DNA of 64,000 bases from Cymodocea nodosa (Eukaryota; Streptophyta; Magnoliopsida; Alismatales; Cymodoceaceae), in assembly GCA_036874045.1 (NCBI GenBank), contig JAZBRI010000008.1, positions 12,353,001-12,417,000 on the forward strand, in the 5' to 3' direction. The translations under genes were made by a program, and so were the position numbers. Below the pieces are notes generated by a model. That model was not told the DNA's origin. It did not search any database and worked only from the letters and a program-made list of their open reading frames with translations. Each line of letters opens with the position of its first letter. Position 1 is the stretch's first letter. Of this stretch, positions 47,301-58,625 are shown piece after piece.

Positions 47301-49099
47301 AAATAAACGTATTCTTTGATGAAGACATAGTAGGAAGATTGAAGAGGCTAACAATAGATAGTGAAAGTGAAAGTGAAGTAATAAATCAGAAAATTCCTTA
47401 AAAAAAGGATAGTTCAACATTGCCTACACCTACTGAGATAGAAAAAGCATGGAAGACAAAGTCTGAACATCCCATTGGGCAAATTATTGGGAATATAAAT
47501 CAAGGTGTTCAAACAAGAAGAAAAATTCAAAATATTTGTAATTGTTGTACTTTTGTGTCTGAACTTGAACCTTCAATAGTTGAAGATGCCTGCAATGATG
47601 AATACTGGATCATGGCCATGCAAGAGGAACTAAATCAGTTCAAGAAAAATGAAGTCTAGAACTTGATTGAAAGGCCCATCGAAAAATCAATTATTGGTAC
47701 TAAATGGGTGTTTAAGAACAAACTTGACAATAATGGTAGTATTATCAGAAATAAAGCTAAACTTGTTGCTTAGGGATACAACCAACAGGAAGGAATCGAC
47801 TATGAAGAAACTTTTGCACCTATTGCAAGACTTGAAGCAATTAGAATGTTACTTGCCTTTGCAAGTAGTATAAAAATCAAGCTTTATAAGATGGATGTTA
47901 AAAGTGCATTTCTTAATGGCATTCTACAAGAAGAAGTATATGTAGAACAACCACCAGGTTTTGAAGATGAAGAAAATCCAAACCATGTATACAAACTGAA
48001 TAAAGCTCTCTATGGTTTGAAGCAAGCACCACGTGCATGGTATGATAAGCTGAAGAGTTTCCTTCTTGAGAATCAGTTTAACATAGGAACTACAGACAAC
48101 ACCTTATTCATCAAATCTAAAGGTTTTCATATGTTAATTATTCAGATCTACGTGGAAGATATCATTTTTGGTGCCACACATGAGAATCTATGTAATGATT
48201 TTCAAATCTTAATGAAGAATGAATTTAAGATGAGTCTTATGGGAGAATTAAAATTCTTTCTAGGATTGCAAATTCATCAACTTAAGCATGACATTTTCCT
48301 GAATCAAGAAAAATTTTGCAAAGAGATTCTCTTGAAATTTGGTATGGATAAATCCAAAGCAGTAGGTACTCCAATGAACTCAAATGAAAAACTTGATAAG
48401 GACATTTCTGGCATTCCAGTAGATCAAAAGAAATACAGAGGTATGATTGGATCACTTCTGTATCTAACAGCTAGTGGACCAGATATAATGTTTAGTGTTT
48501 GTACTTGTGCAAGATATCAATCCTCTCCAAGAGCATCACATTTAAAATCAGTTAAACGTATATTTAAATATCTACAGGGTACCAAGGAGTTTGGCTTATT
48601 TTATTCTTCATAGAATCAACTGACTTTAGCAGGATATAGTGATGCAGATTATGCAGGATGCAAATCAGATCGAAAAAGCACTAGTGGGACATGTCAGTTG
48701 CTTGGTCATTCACTTGTTTCTTGGTTTAGCAAGAAACAAAACTCTATAGCTCTATCCACCACTGAAGCTGAATATATGGCAGTAGGGCTATGTTGTGCAC
48801 AGATCTTATGGATGCAACAAACTCTAGCAGATTATAAGCTAAATTTTCAGAATACCATTATTTATTGTGATAGCAGTAATTCCATCAATCTCTCCAAAAA
48901 TACAATTCTACACTCTAGAGCAAAACATATCGAGATTAGGCACCACTTTTTAAGAGACCATGTTGAAAAAGGTCATATTTCCTTAGAATATGTCTCTACT
49001 AAAGAACAACTTGCAGATATCTTCACCAAACCATTATCTGAAGCTACATTCAATCACATTAGACGAAATTTAGGGATTTGTTCTTTATATGATTTATAA
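47301..49099 (+). pseudogene. Element G reverse transcriptase and RNase H
   Basis: Linker, then RT from a GTKWVFKNKLD block. There are stops in EVWNLIE (TGG to TAG, about 47657) and VAQGYNQ (CAG to TAG, about 47772). 47846-48613 is open with MDVKSAFLNG, ALYGLKQAP, KFFLGLQIHQ. The catalytic box reads YVED instead of YVDD (about 48153), which should kill polymerase activity. RNase H (48614-49099) has SDADYAG, LSTTEAEYM and ends LADIFTKPL...GICSLYDL, with one stop at 48612. Confidence 0.9.
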
Positions 49100-49451
49100 T
49101 TTCATATCTACTCTCCAAGCTCACAACTAGGAGCTTCTTCTACTAACATCTCTGTTTTGCAGCAACTTAGACATTTTGATACTCAGCTATAATTGCTCCA
49201 CCAACTTAGTATTTGTCTTCTCACTTCTTTTTGACAATTGGCAAAAAAGGGGGAGAAATATCATATTTTGGTAAGCAAAGCTACAGTAATGTAGGGGGAG
49301 AAATTCAAGGAGAGTGATTTTAGAAAATCAGGGGGAGTCTTTAAATTTACATGATTCTGTATTCCTCGTGTGCTTTTCTGTATAGATATATAGGGAGAGA
49401 AATACATGTAATACATTGTAAGGTTTTTGCCATTATCAAAAAGGGGGAGAT
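49100..49451 (+). promoter_or_regulatory. Multiple polypurine tracts of element G
   Basis: AAAAAAGGGGGAGA (about 49242), AGGGGGAGAAA (about 49293), AGGGGGAG (about 49330), AGGGAGAGAAA (about 49391) and AAAAAGGGGGAGA next to the LTR (49438-49450). This repetition is typical of Sireviruses. Confidence 0.8.
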
Positions 49452-50040
49452 TGAAAGGACCTCTAGATTTTGATAATGCAAAAATCAATGTAAGGTTTTG
49501 AATTGTATTTATCAGGAATAGTCTGTAAAACAAAAAGATCAGAAGACAAACAAATCGAAGTAGCAAACAGGTTGCGGTAAATCTCAAAATATGCTACTGC
49601 AAAAAATTAGATAGTTAAGAATTGTATTTCTTAGGATAAGGAGGATTGAATGATCGGATAGTTAAGGAGTTAACTATCCGAAAGCTTAAAGGACTTTTCA
49701 GAGAGTTATAGGTATAACTATCCGAAAGTTAAGTCATTCAATAAATCACATGCAGAAATATAGAACGGAAGCTTAAAGGACTTTTTAGAGAGTTAGATAA
49801 CTATCCAAGTTTTCTTTTCGGAGAGTTAGATAACTATTCGAGTTTTTCGGTAAGTTACAGGTATAACTTTCTAGAACTTAAGTCATCCTATTATGCACGT
49901 GCAGAATAGAGAAGTCGGTAGTCAAAAGCTTAAAGGAAAAATCGAAGAGTTAGATAACTATTCGAAATCTCAAAGAGAGTTTCGGTAAGTTACAGTTTAA
50001 TTATCTGAAACTTAAGTCATTGAATTTCCCACGTGTAGAA

Positions 50041-50296
50041 TTCCAGAAAGAAGCTCAAATATGTTTTCGGAGAGTTAGAAAGATAACTATCTGAAATCCT
50101 GAAGCGTTTCGGTGAGTTACAGGGATAACCATTTGAAACTTAAGTCATTGAATTTCCCACGAGCAAAATTCCAGAAAGAAGCTCAAATATGTTTTCGGAG
50201 AGTTAGAAAGATAACTATCTGAAATCCTGAAGTGTTTCGGTAAGTTACAAGGATAACCATCCGAAACTTAAGTCAGCTTTTTATGCACGTGTTGAA
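50041..50296 (+). repeat. 128-base tandem duplication in G LTR
   Basis: TTCCAGAAAGAAGCTCAAAT starts at 50041 and again at 50169, and the following sequence repeats with few differences. Each unit has one CGGAGAGTTA-AACTATCTGAAA pair and one CGGTRAGTTAC-AACCATYYGAAA pair. Confidence 0.88.
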
Positions 50297-50633
50297 TTGA
50301 AGCAATCGGAAAGTTAACAGAGGGTTACTGTAGCCAACTATCTAATAATTATATAACTATTTGGTAAGTTACAGTTATAAACATTCGATTGAATATCAGC
50401 TCACAATAAATATTCTAGAATCCTACCTGGCAGAAAGGTTTAAGTGATCTTTTGGTGAATTACAGATATTCTTCGGAGAGTTACACAGCTAACTATCCGA
50501 AAGGTTAGGAAAATCAGTAAGACATCTTGAAATAACTTTCTGAACGGTAACTTACCGTATTTGGGCCTGGAGTCTAATCAAGTACAGTAGAATACATCCG
50601 TTGGAAGAAAATATGATTGTTACACATGTTAGG

Positions 50634-50641
50634 TATATATA
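50634..50641 (+). promoter_or_regulatory. TATA-like box in G 3' LTR
   Basis: TATATATA about 1180 bases into the LTR, the same relative place as in B. Promoter role inferred. Confidence 0.4.
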
Positions 50642-51109
50642 CAAGATATAGACAACGGATTTAAGTAGCGCTTTGCTCATACATATACTTACACCAAGCT
50701 CAACAGAAGAAAAGCTTTAGAGATGAAATCATCTTCAACACTTACAGACCAAATTTCAGAAGCTCATCACGCATTCAACTCTATTGTTCACAAGATAGTG
50801 TTTACTGAAGTACATGGATTAAAACTTTAGAGAAAGGATTGATTGAAGCTTTGACAAGGAAGCTCAAGTGAATGGTTAGTTGGTTCTTGCTTAAACCTTA
50901 AAGCAAGTGATTGTAAGTTTGCAAGAGTTTAGTGAAGCCTAAGTATCCCTTAGGGGTGGACTAGCCGTTAGTGGTGAACCACCTAAAAATCTCTATGTGA
51001 TTTCTTTTATTGTATGCTTGCTATCACTTTACATTAAACTACTTCTAAAAGGTTAAGAAACAAATTTTTACCATTCACCCCCCCTCTGGTAAGCCTTAAG
51101 GTCCTAATA

Positions 51110-52110
51110 CTAGTTTGGGATGTGTTGACTGAAAACTCATTTTACAAGTAATTTAGATTTTTTTTTTTTTTTTTTGAAAAAAAAAGGGGTTACATGTTCT
51201 CACTTGTCATTGAGTAACTAGTTATCTTTCCCTTAAGCAAGGGATTGATATCACGTAAAAAGATGATATTGTGGGAGGTAACACATAATATATATATATA
51301 TATATAAAAAAAAAGGGGGGGCAATGTACTCAAGCTTAATTTATTTTACAGGTGTTATAACAATTCTATCATAATCTGTGCATATAATCTTTGTTATTTT
51401 TTTTGTTATTATCTATTCTTTACACATAATGTAATACATTTATTTTCTTAAGTTTGTGTACTCATTATTGAATTCTTTTAAGTTAGCTAAAGGTATATCT
51501 TTATGAATTTTCTTTTGTAAATTGAATAAGATAAAAGCTAGAAGGTCTAAATTGTTAAATCTACTAATTATTTCTATATTTCAATTTAAAAAAATAATAA
51601 TAATTTAGAGAGACTCAAATCTATTTGGGGCTTGGCAACCCAGATTTTGAACTTAAGTGACAAATCTATTTAGGGCTTGGCAACCTCATATTAAGTATGC
51701 CATAGATTCTCTAGGCTACATCTATGTAAGGGGAGTAATTTATCATATAAGAATTAAACCATTATGTTAAAATTGCACTATTATATGCTTTAATCTGCAT
51801 AATTTCAAGAAATTAACATTAATTAAGTACATTTCTGAATTGCCAATGAATTATAGGCTTTTTAATTCTTAAGTATCCAAATTAAAGCATTTCTGTTATT
51901 TCGGAAAGTTATATAGCATATACCTGACAGTTATGTTTTAAACGACTAAAGAATATTTTATTATTTCCTAAAGTGCACGTGTTGAAACCTTAATGCATAA
52001 CTTAAGTGAATGTTCGATAAGTTATTTGATAACTATCCGAAATGCATTTAAGCATCGGATAGTTAGGTTTGTAAGTATCTGAAAATATCTGAAATAATTA
52101 AGTTAGAATT
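51110..52110 (+). mobile_element. Gypsy remnant L: 3' region and LTR U3 part
   Basis: 51113-51160 resembles (inverted) part of the noncoding block of J and E near the GTTGACT...ACAAGTA...TTTAGA words. Then come a T-run, an AT microsatellite (51287-51306), a G-run (51315-51321) and a 46-base duplication (51615-51690, CAAATCTATTTRGGGCTTGG). 51741-52110 aligns with the U3 part of LTR C (58680-59050). The remainder of the LTR is missing. No gene is seen in this stretch. Confidence 0.6.
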
Positions 52111-52613
52111 ATGCACTTGTTGAATTTAAATGTTTTATTATATCACATGTTGAAACTCGAACAATTATGCTTAAGTCTTTGACTTTTTCGCATATCCATC
52201 CGAGAAACTCGAATAGTTAACTTAATATTATTATATTTTTATGAAAGACTTAAAATATGACAATAACTATTCTAGTTTGTCGTATAGTTATGTGTTTTAC
52301 TACTCATAAAACTCGAATAGTTATCATAAGTCTTCAAGTTTTCTCATTTTTACTTAGCTAGTAGTTATTTTCTTTACATGAATAGTTATGCTAAGTCTTC
52401 TACTTTTGTCGGTTGTAAAACTCGTACAATTATTTATCAATAACGAATCTTATATTTATGATTTCAATGATTGAATCCATTTATCTATTTATAAACTCAA
52501 AGAGTTACAAATGTTTTATTGACAACCTTTTATGTTTCTACCTTGGTAAAACCCTAGTTTCGCAATCTTTACTTCCACTAAGTTCTATAGCGAACAGCGA
52601 AGATTAATCAACA
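52111..52613 (+). promoter_or_regulatory. Upstream region of the 52614 ORF
   Basis: AT-rich, with repeated ACTCGAATAGTTA-like motifs (52210, 52311 and weaker copies). TATTTATAAA lies at 52486-52495, about 120 bases before the ORF. AAACCCTAG is near 52549. No coding sequence is seen. It resembles the upstream regions of the E and J passenger ORFs in layout. Confidence 0.4.
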
Positions 52614-53705
52614 ATGTCAAGACATGGAAGAGGATGTGGTAGAATGACAAAAGTGCAGAAAAGAGAGATGGAACTTCAGAAGATAGAAAGTGAGATCAAC
52701 GACATTTACTCAAGGTATACTTTTTCTAATGAAGTATTACATGAAATTCAAAAAGCTGTTCAAGATGAGAAAAATTTCTATTGGAAATTTATTAGACATT
52801 ATGCTGAAACACAGTTTGGACTAAAACAGACCAAACTTTCCAAATTACAAATGTGGAAATGAACTTTACCACCTAACCCTGAGGTTGTTACAAGTTTTGG
52901 ACAAATACCTGAAATATCGGTACATTCTATTACTTATTATGGAAAGAAATGGGGACCAATGATAAAAAATGCCAACTGGGAATTAGAATCTTTGTATTCC
53001 CAACACTATTTTCCCTCAGTTGTTTTAGATGACATTCAACAATTTATTGATGAACAGAAAACTACCATTTGGAAAATGGGCCTTCGTAGTGAAGGACAAA
53101 AAGTTTATCGACTAAATATGGTAGAGGTCGAGAGCTTAAAACTCTATATTCCATTATTGCAACCTAGGCATCATGGTGAAGGACCATCAAGACCATAGGT
53201 ACTTTTAACAAGAGAAATTAAGAAAACTTTAGAACCTCCTAAACAACCAGAAACACTACAAACATATAGTCGAAAAAAGAGGAAGACATTAGAATATCTT
53301 GGACTAACTATAGGTGTACAAGGCATATTGCAGCAAAGAGAAGAATCGTTGAAAAATGGAAAACTATGTTTCATTGAACAAGCTAGACAAGATTTTGTTT
53401 CAGGAATCCCAATAGATGTGACAAATATCAAATTACAGGCATACACTCTAAGGTATTGTGTCACATTAGTACATAATGTTTCTTTTAATACAATGGACAG
53501 TTTTTCACATTATGCTGCAAGCCAACATTCTTTTCCTATGGAAAGAGAACATGTAGGAAATTTTGATGATATATATACAGATGATATCAATTTTGATGAC
53601 ATTTTTGATGACATAGACACTGAGTCTATGAATTTTGATGATATTTCATCTGAAGAGGAATACAAATATTCTTCTTCTTACTATATCTTGGTTAGAGACT
53701 TTTGA
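52614..53705 (+). pseudogene. Unrecognised ORF with two copies of a ~50-residue module and acidic tail
   Basis: One frame of 364 codons interrupted only by TGA (52860) and TAG (53196). I do not recognise a named family. The N-terminus is basic (MSRHGRGCGRMTKVQKRE). Residues about 32-80 (IYSRYTFSNEVLHEI...) and about 120-168 (LYSQHYFPSVVLDDI...) are two copies of one module. It also occurs at the start of the E passenger ORF (LYRDYIFSQDILDEV). The later part has RKKRKTLEYLGL and DFVSGIPIDVTN blocks, and the C-terminal 60 residues are acidic with repeated FDDI. It lies after gypsy L LTR sequence and before copia H. It is probably a third member of the passenger family, but the C-terminal domain of E/J is not seen here. 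Confidence 0.55.
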
Positions 53706-53761
53706 TTTTTGGTATAGTTACTTATACTACCTTTTATACATCTAGTTATGTCTGTTACAGT

Positions 53762-53918
53762 TGTTAGGAACGGTAGACTCACCAGAGGAGGGGTGAATGG
53801 TGAAAGTGTGTAATTTTTAAGTTCTTTTGATTGTTGAAACAAATGATTCAAATAGAAGTGAAATGAGATGAATTTAAAACGAATGCAAAGTAGTAAAGAA
53901 AGATAACACACAGCAAGT
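53762..53918 (-). repeat. LTR end fragment of element H
   Basis: TGTTAGGAACGGTAGACTC at the left edge matches the U5 end of A/B-type LTRs (compare 3025-3180). It joins RT coding directly at about 53919. Confidence 0.8.
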
Positions 53919-54403
53919 ATATAATTTGAAATCCATATAACAAGCATATGCTAACAAAATTCGTATTGATTCTAGTCTAGCAACAAGAGCAAATGTTTCA
54001 TCATAATCAATTCCTTCCTCTTGCTTGTAACCTTGAGCAACTAATCTAGCTTTATTTTTAACTATATGTCCATCTTGATCTACTTTGTTTCTAAATACCC
54101 ACCTTGTTCCTATTATGGACTAATTTCCAGGTGGTGGAACTAGATCCCATACCTCATTTCTTATAAATTGATTTAGCTCATCTTGCATTGCTAAATACCA
54201 AAATTCATCTTCTAAGGCATCTTCAATTTTCTTAGGTTCTAGTAAAGAAACAAATGAATAAGCACTACAAATGTTGACTAGTGATGACCTAGTCCTAACT
54301 CCTTGATTAGGATCACCTATTATCTGATCAATAGGATGAGATGAAGCATAACGCCAATTTCTATGTTGTTCCATATTTTCTATAGGTATGACATTATTTT
54401 CTT
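53919..54403 (-). pseudogene. Element H reverse transcriptase start
   Basis: An EQHRNWRYASSHPIDQIIGDPNQG block and the INT-RT linker (54120-54374), then [20 protein letters not shown] and [19 protein letters not shown]. It ends before any catalytic box at about 53919. A stop lies at 54120. Confidence 0.82.
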
Positions 54404-55800
54404 CTAAATTTCATCATTTGAGTTTATATTTCTTATTCCGTTAGATAATCTCTCAATTTCTCTGTTAACATCATTTTGTACCATTTCTGAGAGAATTTCT
54501 GAATCAAAGTTTTCAGCATGTCTAACATCTAAGTGAGAATTTTCATGAAATTTCACATGTAGGGTTTCCTCAATGGTTTTTGTTGATTTGTTAAAAACTC
54601 TATATGTCTTACTTCTAATGGAATAACCAACAAAAATACCCTCATCTGATTTGGCTCTAAATTTGTCTCTTCGTTCCTTAGTGTTTAAAATAAAACACTT
54701 ACAACCAAAGCGTTTTAAATAACTTATTTTGGGAACCCTGCTATACCATATCTCATAAGGAGTTTTATCTAAAATTGGTCTTAGATGTACTCTATTTATA
54801 ACATAGCATGCTGTATGAACTGCTTCTGCCCAGAGAGATAGGGGTAACTTATTCTCATTTAACATGGTTCTGGACATTTCTTGAAGTGATCTGTTTTTAC
54901 GTTCTACTATCCCATTTTGTGAAGGAGCTCTTGGAAATAAGTACCTATGATCTATGCCTAATTCTTCACAAAAGGTGTCCATTTGATCATTATCAAATTG
55001 TGTATCATGATCACTCCTAAGTTTTTGAATTTTAACATTTTGCTCATTCTGAACTTTATTATAGAATATCTTAAATATTTCAAAAACTTCAGTTTTATTA
55101 GCTAGAAAATAAACCCAAGTAAATCTAGAATAGTCATCAACTAGTACAAAAGCATAATGTTTACCTCCTAGACTGGTTGTCCTAGTAGGTCCAAATAAAT
55201 TCATATGCACTAGTTCTAATACTCTTTTGCTTGTTATTTCATTTAAACTTTTAAAGGATGTTTATGTAATTTACCTAGTTGACATGCATCACACATAAAC
55301 TCTTTCGAATACTTAATACTAGGTAAACCTCTAACTAGATTCTTTTTAGACAGCTTTTGTAATAATTTTAAGTTTGAGTGTCCTAGCCTTCTATGCCATA
55401 AAATAACTTCATCTAATTTTGCAATTAAGCAACCATTGTCTTTAATAATATCAGAAGGCAAATTCAGAATACAAACAGATCCTTTCTAATATGCAGTGAA
55501 TAAAATTTCGTTTGTAGACATGTCCATAATTTTACAGGAATCTTTTTCAAAAATTACTTTGTAAAACTTCATTAAAACAAGAACACTCAATAAATTAAAA
55601 CCTAAGTTTTCCACTAATAAGACATCATTTATAAAGCATTTCTCAGTTACTTGAACCTTGCTAGACCTAGGGATATTTGTTTTGCTTTTATTTCCAAAAG
55701 TAACTTGTTCGTTCTTGGTCTTTGTTATTTCTGTAAGTAATAGTATATCTCCAGTCATGTGGCTGGATGCTCCACTATCCATTATCCATTTTGATTTGTG
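54404..55800 (-). pseudogene. Element H protease and integrase
   Basis: The protease (55486-55782) keeps DSG (MDSGASSHMTGD) and ends LGFNLLSV. The zinc region (55243-55461) has HRRLGH and CDACQLGK, complete. The integrase core (54404-55210, 268 codons open) shows MNLFGP where D is expected, so the first catalytic Asp is Asn. SDHDTQF and VERKNR are intact. Stops and a frameshift lie at 55211-55245 and 55483. Confidence 0.85.
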
Positions 55801-58068
55801 TACCTAAAAAACAGTCAAGAAGAGATTTTATCGCTTGGAACCCATTTTTGAGTGGATCCAAGAATTTTAGAGAGTCATATCAGAATAATCAATATTTTTA
55901 AACTTTAACTTATCTATTTTCTGATAATTATTCTTGCATTTATTTCTCTTAGTGTTATAATCATCAGAACATTTATCTCTATGTAAACCAAAGTTGAAAT
56001 TATTTGATTGCTGATTCCAATATCCGATATTTTTTAAATATAAAGAAATCTAATCAAAAATATTAAGATTCTCAAATGTCTTAGCTTGATTTTTCTGAAA
56101 ATTTCTTTTGACATTCTTTCATCGTGTGCTATCATTTATATGCTGGATTTTATCAATTTGCCAATATTTATTTCCCTTTTTTATTACACATGGAATAGTT
56201 TTTCTCTTACTATTCTCAGTATTGGAAATAAAGATATTATTTTTAGTAGTACCATCATGCAATATATCATTTTCAAAAGATGCATTGTGTAAACCAATAC
56301 CATGTTTTTCTACATTTGATATTTTACTACTAAGTTCATTTGTTATAGTTTGACTATTATTCCATTTACTTATTATAGTCTTTTGATCGCAGACCTTAAT
56401 ATTTAACATATCAATTTCTGAATTGAAATCAGTAATAGTCAGCTCTAGTTTTTCAATTTCAGAGATCATTTTCTTCTTATTAGCAATTAAATTTTCACAA
56501 TTAGCATGCAATTTTCTTTCTATTGTAGTAAACATTAAAATTTCATGTGCATGCTTTTGATTTTCTTCTTTAAATTTATTCAACGTAGAGTTCAAAAAAT
56601 CAATCTTATTTTCAGATTCATCTAGCATTTTCCTAGTGTTCTTTCTTTCTATTTTTACTTTCTTATATTTTTTGGCCAGTCTATTGTATTCAACAAGTAA
56701 TCCATCAAAACTATCAAAGTTAGCATTTTGATTAGAGGATACCTCACTGGATTTTCCATGAAGCATACGTTTGCCAGATTTTCTTCTGAATCTGATGTTG
56801 ATGAGGATTCCTTGTCTGATGTTGAATCCTTTGTTTCTTCACTTTGTGAAGCTGAAGAGTCATCCCATGTCACTTTAAGTGCCATTCTCTTTATGAATTT
56901 CTTATTCCTAAAATTCCTCCTCAAATTTTTCTTATCTTTGTTGAGCGGACAATCCGTTTGAAAGTGACCCAATCTATTGCACTTGTAGTGTATGCTTTTG
57001 TCTTCCATGAATGACTTCTTCTCCATATCTCTAGATGTCTTTGCTGACTTGAAGTTCTTGCGTTTCTTCAATAGATTTCTAAATTTTCTGATCAGCAATA
57101 GTAAATCATCGTTAGAATCACTAGTGACTTTCTAAGACTTTATCAGCCTCAAAAGCCAGATCCCTTCTAGGATTTTTTCCTTTTGTATCTAAATGTTGTA
57201 CTTCATAGGTTGTTAGATTTCCTTTTGGATCTAAATGTTGTATATGTCCTTGCTTCTTGCATTTAAAGCATATTGGTGCATTGCTTTTTGATGTGCTGGC
57301 TTGATTCTTTTTCTTCATCCATTTTCTGAATTTTCTAGCCAGTAGCACAACTTCATCATCATCCGAGCTTTGAAGTTCTTGTGTTGATGGAAAGACTAGT
57401 TCTTTCTTTGTTTCAATTTTCTTTTTACCACTACCTTCCTCACCTTTCCATTCTTTCATTTGAACTTCATGGGCTAGCAGGTTGCCCATTAGATCCTCTA
57501 CTGAGTATTTGTTGAGGTCTTTGGAATCTTGTATTGATGTGGACTTTTGCTTCCATTCCATAGTTAAGCTTCTAAGGATTTTCTATACTTGTTCACGGAC
57601 AGAAAATTCCTTTCCCAAACCTCTTAAGCCATTAATAATCTCAGTGAATCTTGAAAACATATCAGTGATAGTTTCATCATCAAGCATTTTAAATAATTCA
57701 AGCTTTCTAAGTAAAATGCTGATTTTAGTGTCTTTCACTTGGCTGGTTCCTTCAAAGGTTATTTGAAGAGTGTTCCAAGCCTCGTGAGAAGATTTACAAG
57801 CTGAAACTTTATTATATTGTTAAGTAGATAAGGCACATTAAATAATATTTAGCCTTTGAGCATCCATTTGGATAATTCTCTCATCCTCCTCAGTCCAGTC
57901 ATCCTCATGACTCGGTGGAATAGGTGTTCCTAGAACAACCATTTTCCATAACCTCACATCTGAGCTTCTGAGGAAACATTCCATCCTGTTTTTCCAGTAA
58001 TTATAGTTAATAACATCAAATAAGGGAGGACGATGGATGTTCTGACCCTCTCTATAAAAGGATGTCAT
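55801..58068 (-). pseudogene. Element H chimeric gag with two knuckle regions
   Basis: It begins MTSFYREGQNIHRPPLF at 58068 with an A/B/G-type capsid. A DLMGNLLAHEVQMKEW block and the first knuckle CFKCKKQGHIQ (about 57260) break off before the last Cys. A short tandem (QHLDPKG...QHLDTKG, 57180-57245) leads into a second gag of E/F type, with a second knuckle CNRLGHFQTDC lacking its first Cys (HYKCNRLGHFQTDC, about 56970). A coiled-coil-like tail follows (56119-56766). 55801-56118 is a stop-rich linker. The structure is best explained by template switching between two copia subfamilies. Confidence 0.8.
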
Positions 58069-58106
58069 GATCTCAAATGGTTAAATCTAAAAAAAGAGAT
58101 CAACCT

Positions 58107-58118
58107 GCTCTGATACCA
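58107..58118 (-). promoter_or_regulatory. Primer binding site of element H
   Basis: TGGTATCAGAGC on the minus strand, two bases inside the 5' LTR; a perfect match to the site in B. Confidence 0.88.
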
Positions 58119-58120
58119 AT

Positions 58121-58625
58121 TGTTAGGAACGTATGACTTCATTAGAGGGGGGGTGAAAGGTGAATAGTGAAATTATGACTATTTTAACTTTACTAACTAA
58201 TTTGATTAATCAGATTACACAAGTAATAATCAGATATAAATAACATGCACAACGGAAATAAAAGTAAGAAACATAAGGGAATTTTAAGTGGTTCAACAAC
58301 TTGGCTAGTCCACCCCCAAGGGTCACTTGGGCTTCACTAAGTGTCTCAACACTTACACACTTGCTTTCAGGTCGAAGCAAGAACCAACCACACAAAAGTT
58401 TTCAGGTATAAACTCCAGAAAATCAACACTTAGAAGTTTTCAAGTATAAACTCTAGAAAACCAACCTCTTGAGTTTTTAGGTCGAAACTCAAACCAACAA
58501 CTGAATGAAGCTTTAAGGTTGAAGCCACGAACCAAATGATCCTTCTTAGATCAGACTTTCAGCACATGTAGAGCTTTAAGAATCTTCTTGTAAATCCAAC
58601 TTTCAATCGATTCCTTGTTAAACTA
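58121..58625 (-). repeat. 5' LTR fragment of element H
   Basis: TGTTAGGAACGTATGAC... with the AGGTYGAAGC-ACCAAC imperfect repeats (58360-58540) of A/B-type LTRs. It stops at 58625, where the gypsy C LTR begins, so the U3 part is lost. Confidence 0.85.

Larger units (their letters stand above)
44234..51109 (+). mobile_element. Copia element G (Sirevirus-like) with truncated 5' LTR
   Basis: Plus strand. Only the last ~218 bases of the 5' LTR remain (44234-44451), followed by primer site, gag, PR, INT, RT and RNase H, polypurine tracts and a 3' LTR (49452-51109). It is a relative of A and B. No target duplication can be checked because the 5' end is lost at the junction with gypsy J. Confidence 0.9.
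49452..51109 (+). repeat. 3' LTR of element G
   Basis: 1658 bases, TGAAAGGACC...GGTCCTAATA (the last CA changed to TA; the 5' fragment has TAACA). The U3 part, 49620-50560, is an array of CGGAGAGTTA/TAACTATCCGAAA motifs with CACGTG near 49897, 50029 and 50286. A TATA-like run is at 50634-50641. Confidence 0.9.
53762..58625 (-). mobile_element. Chimeric copia element H (minus strand, deleted 3' part)
   Basis: In minus-strand order: 5' LTR fragment 58121-58625 (cut by gypsy C), primer site, A/B/G-type gag, then F/E-type gag end, PR, INT and start of RT. RT breaks off at about 53919 and is joined to the last ~157 bases of an LTR (53762-53918, ending CCTAACA in sense). RT core, RNase H and most of the 3' LTR are deleted. 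Confidence 0.85.
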
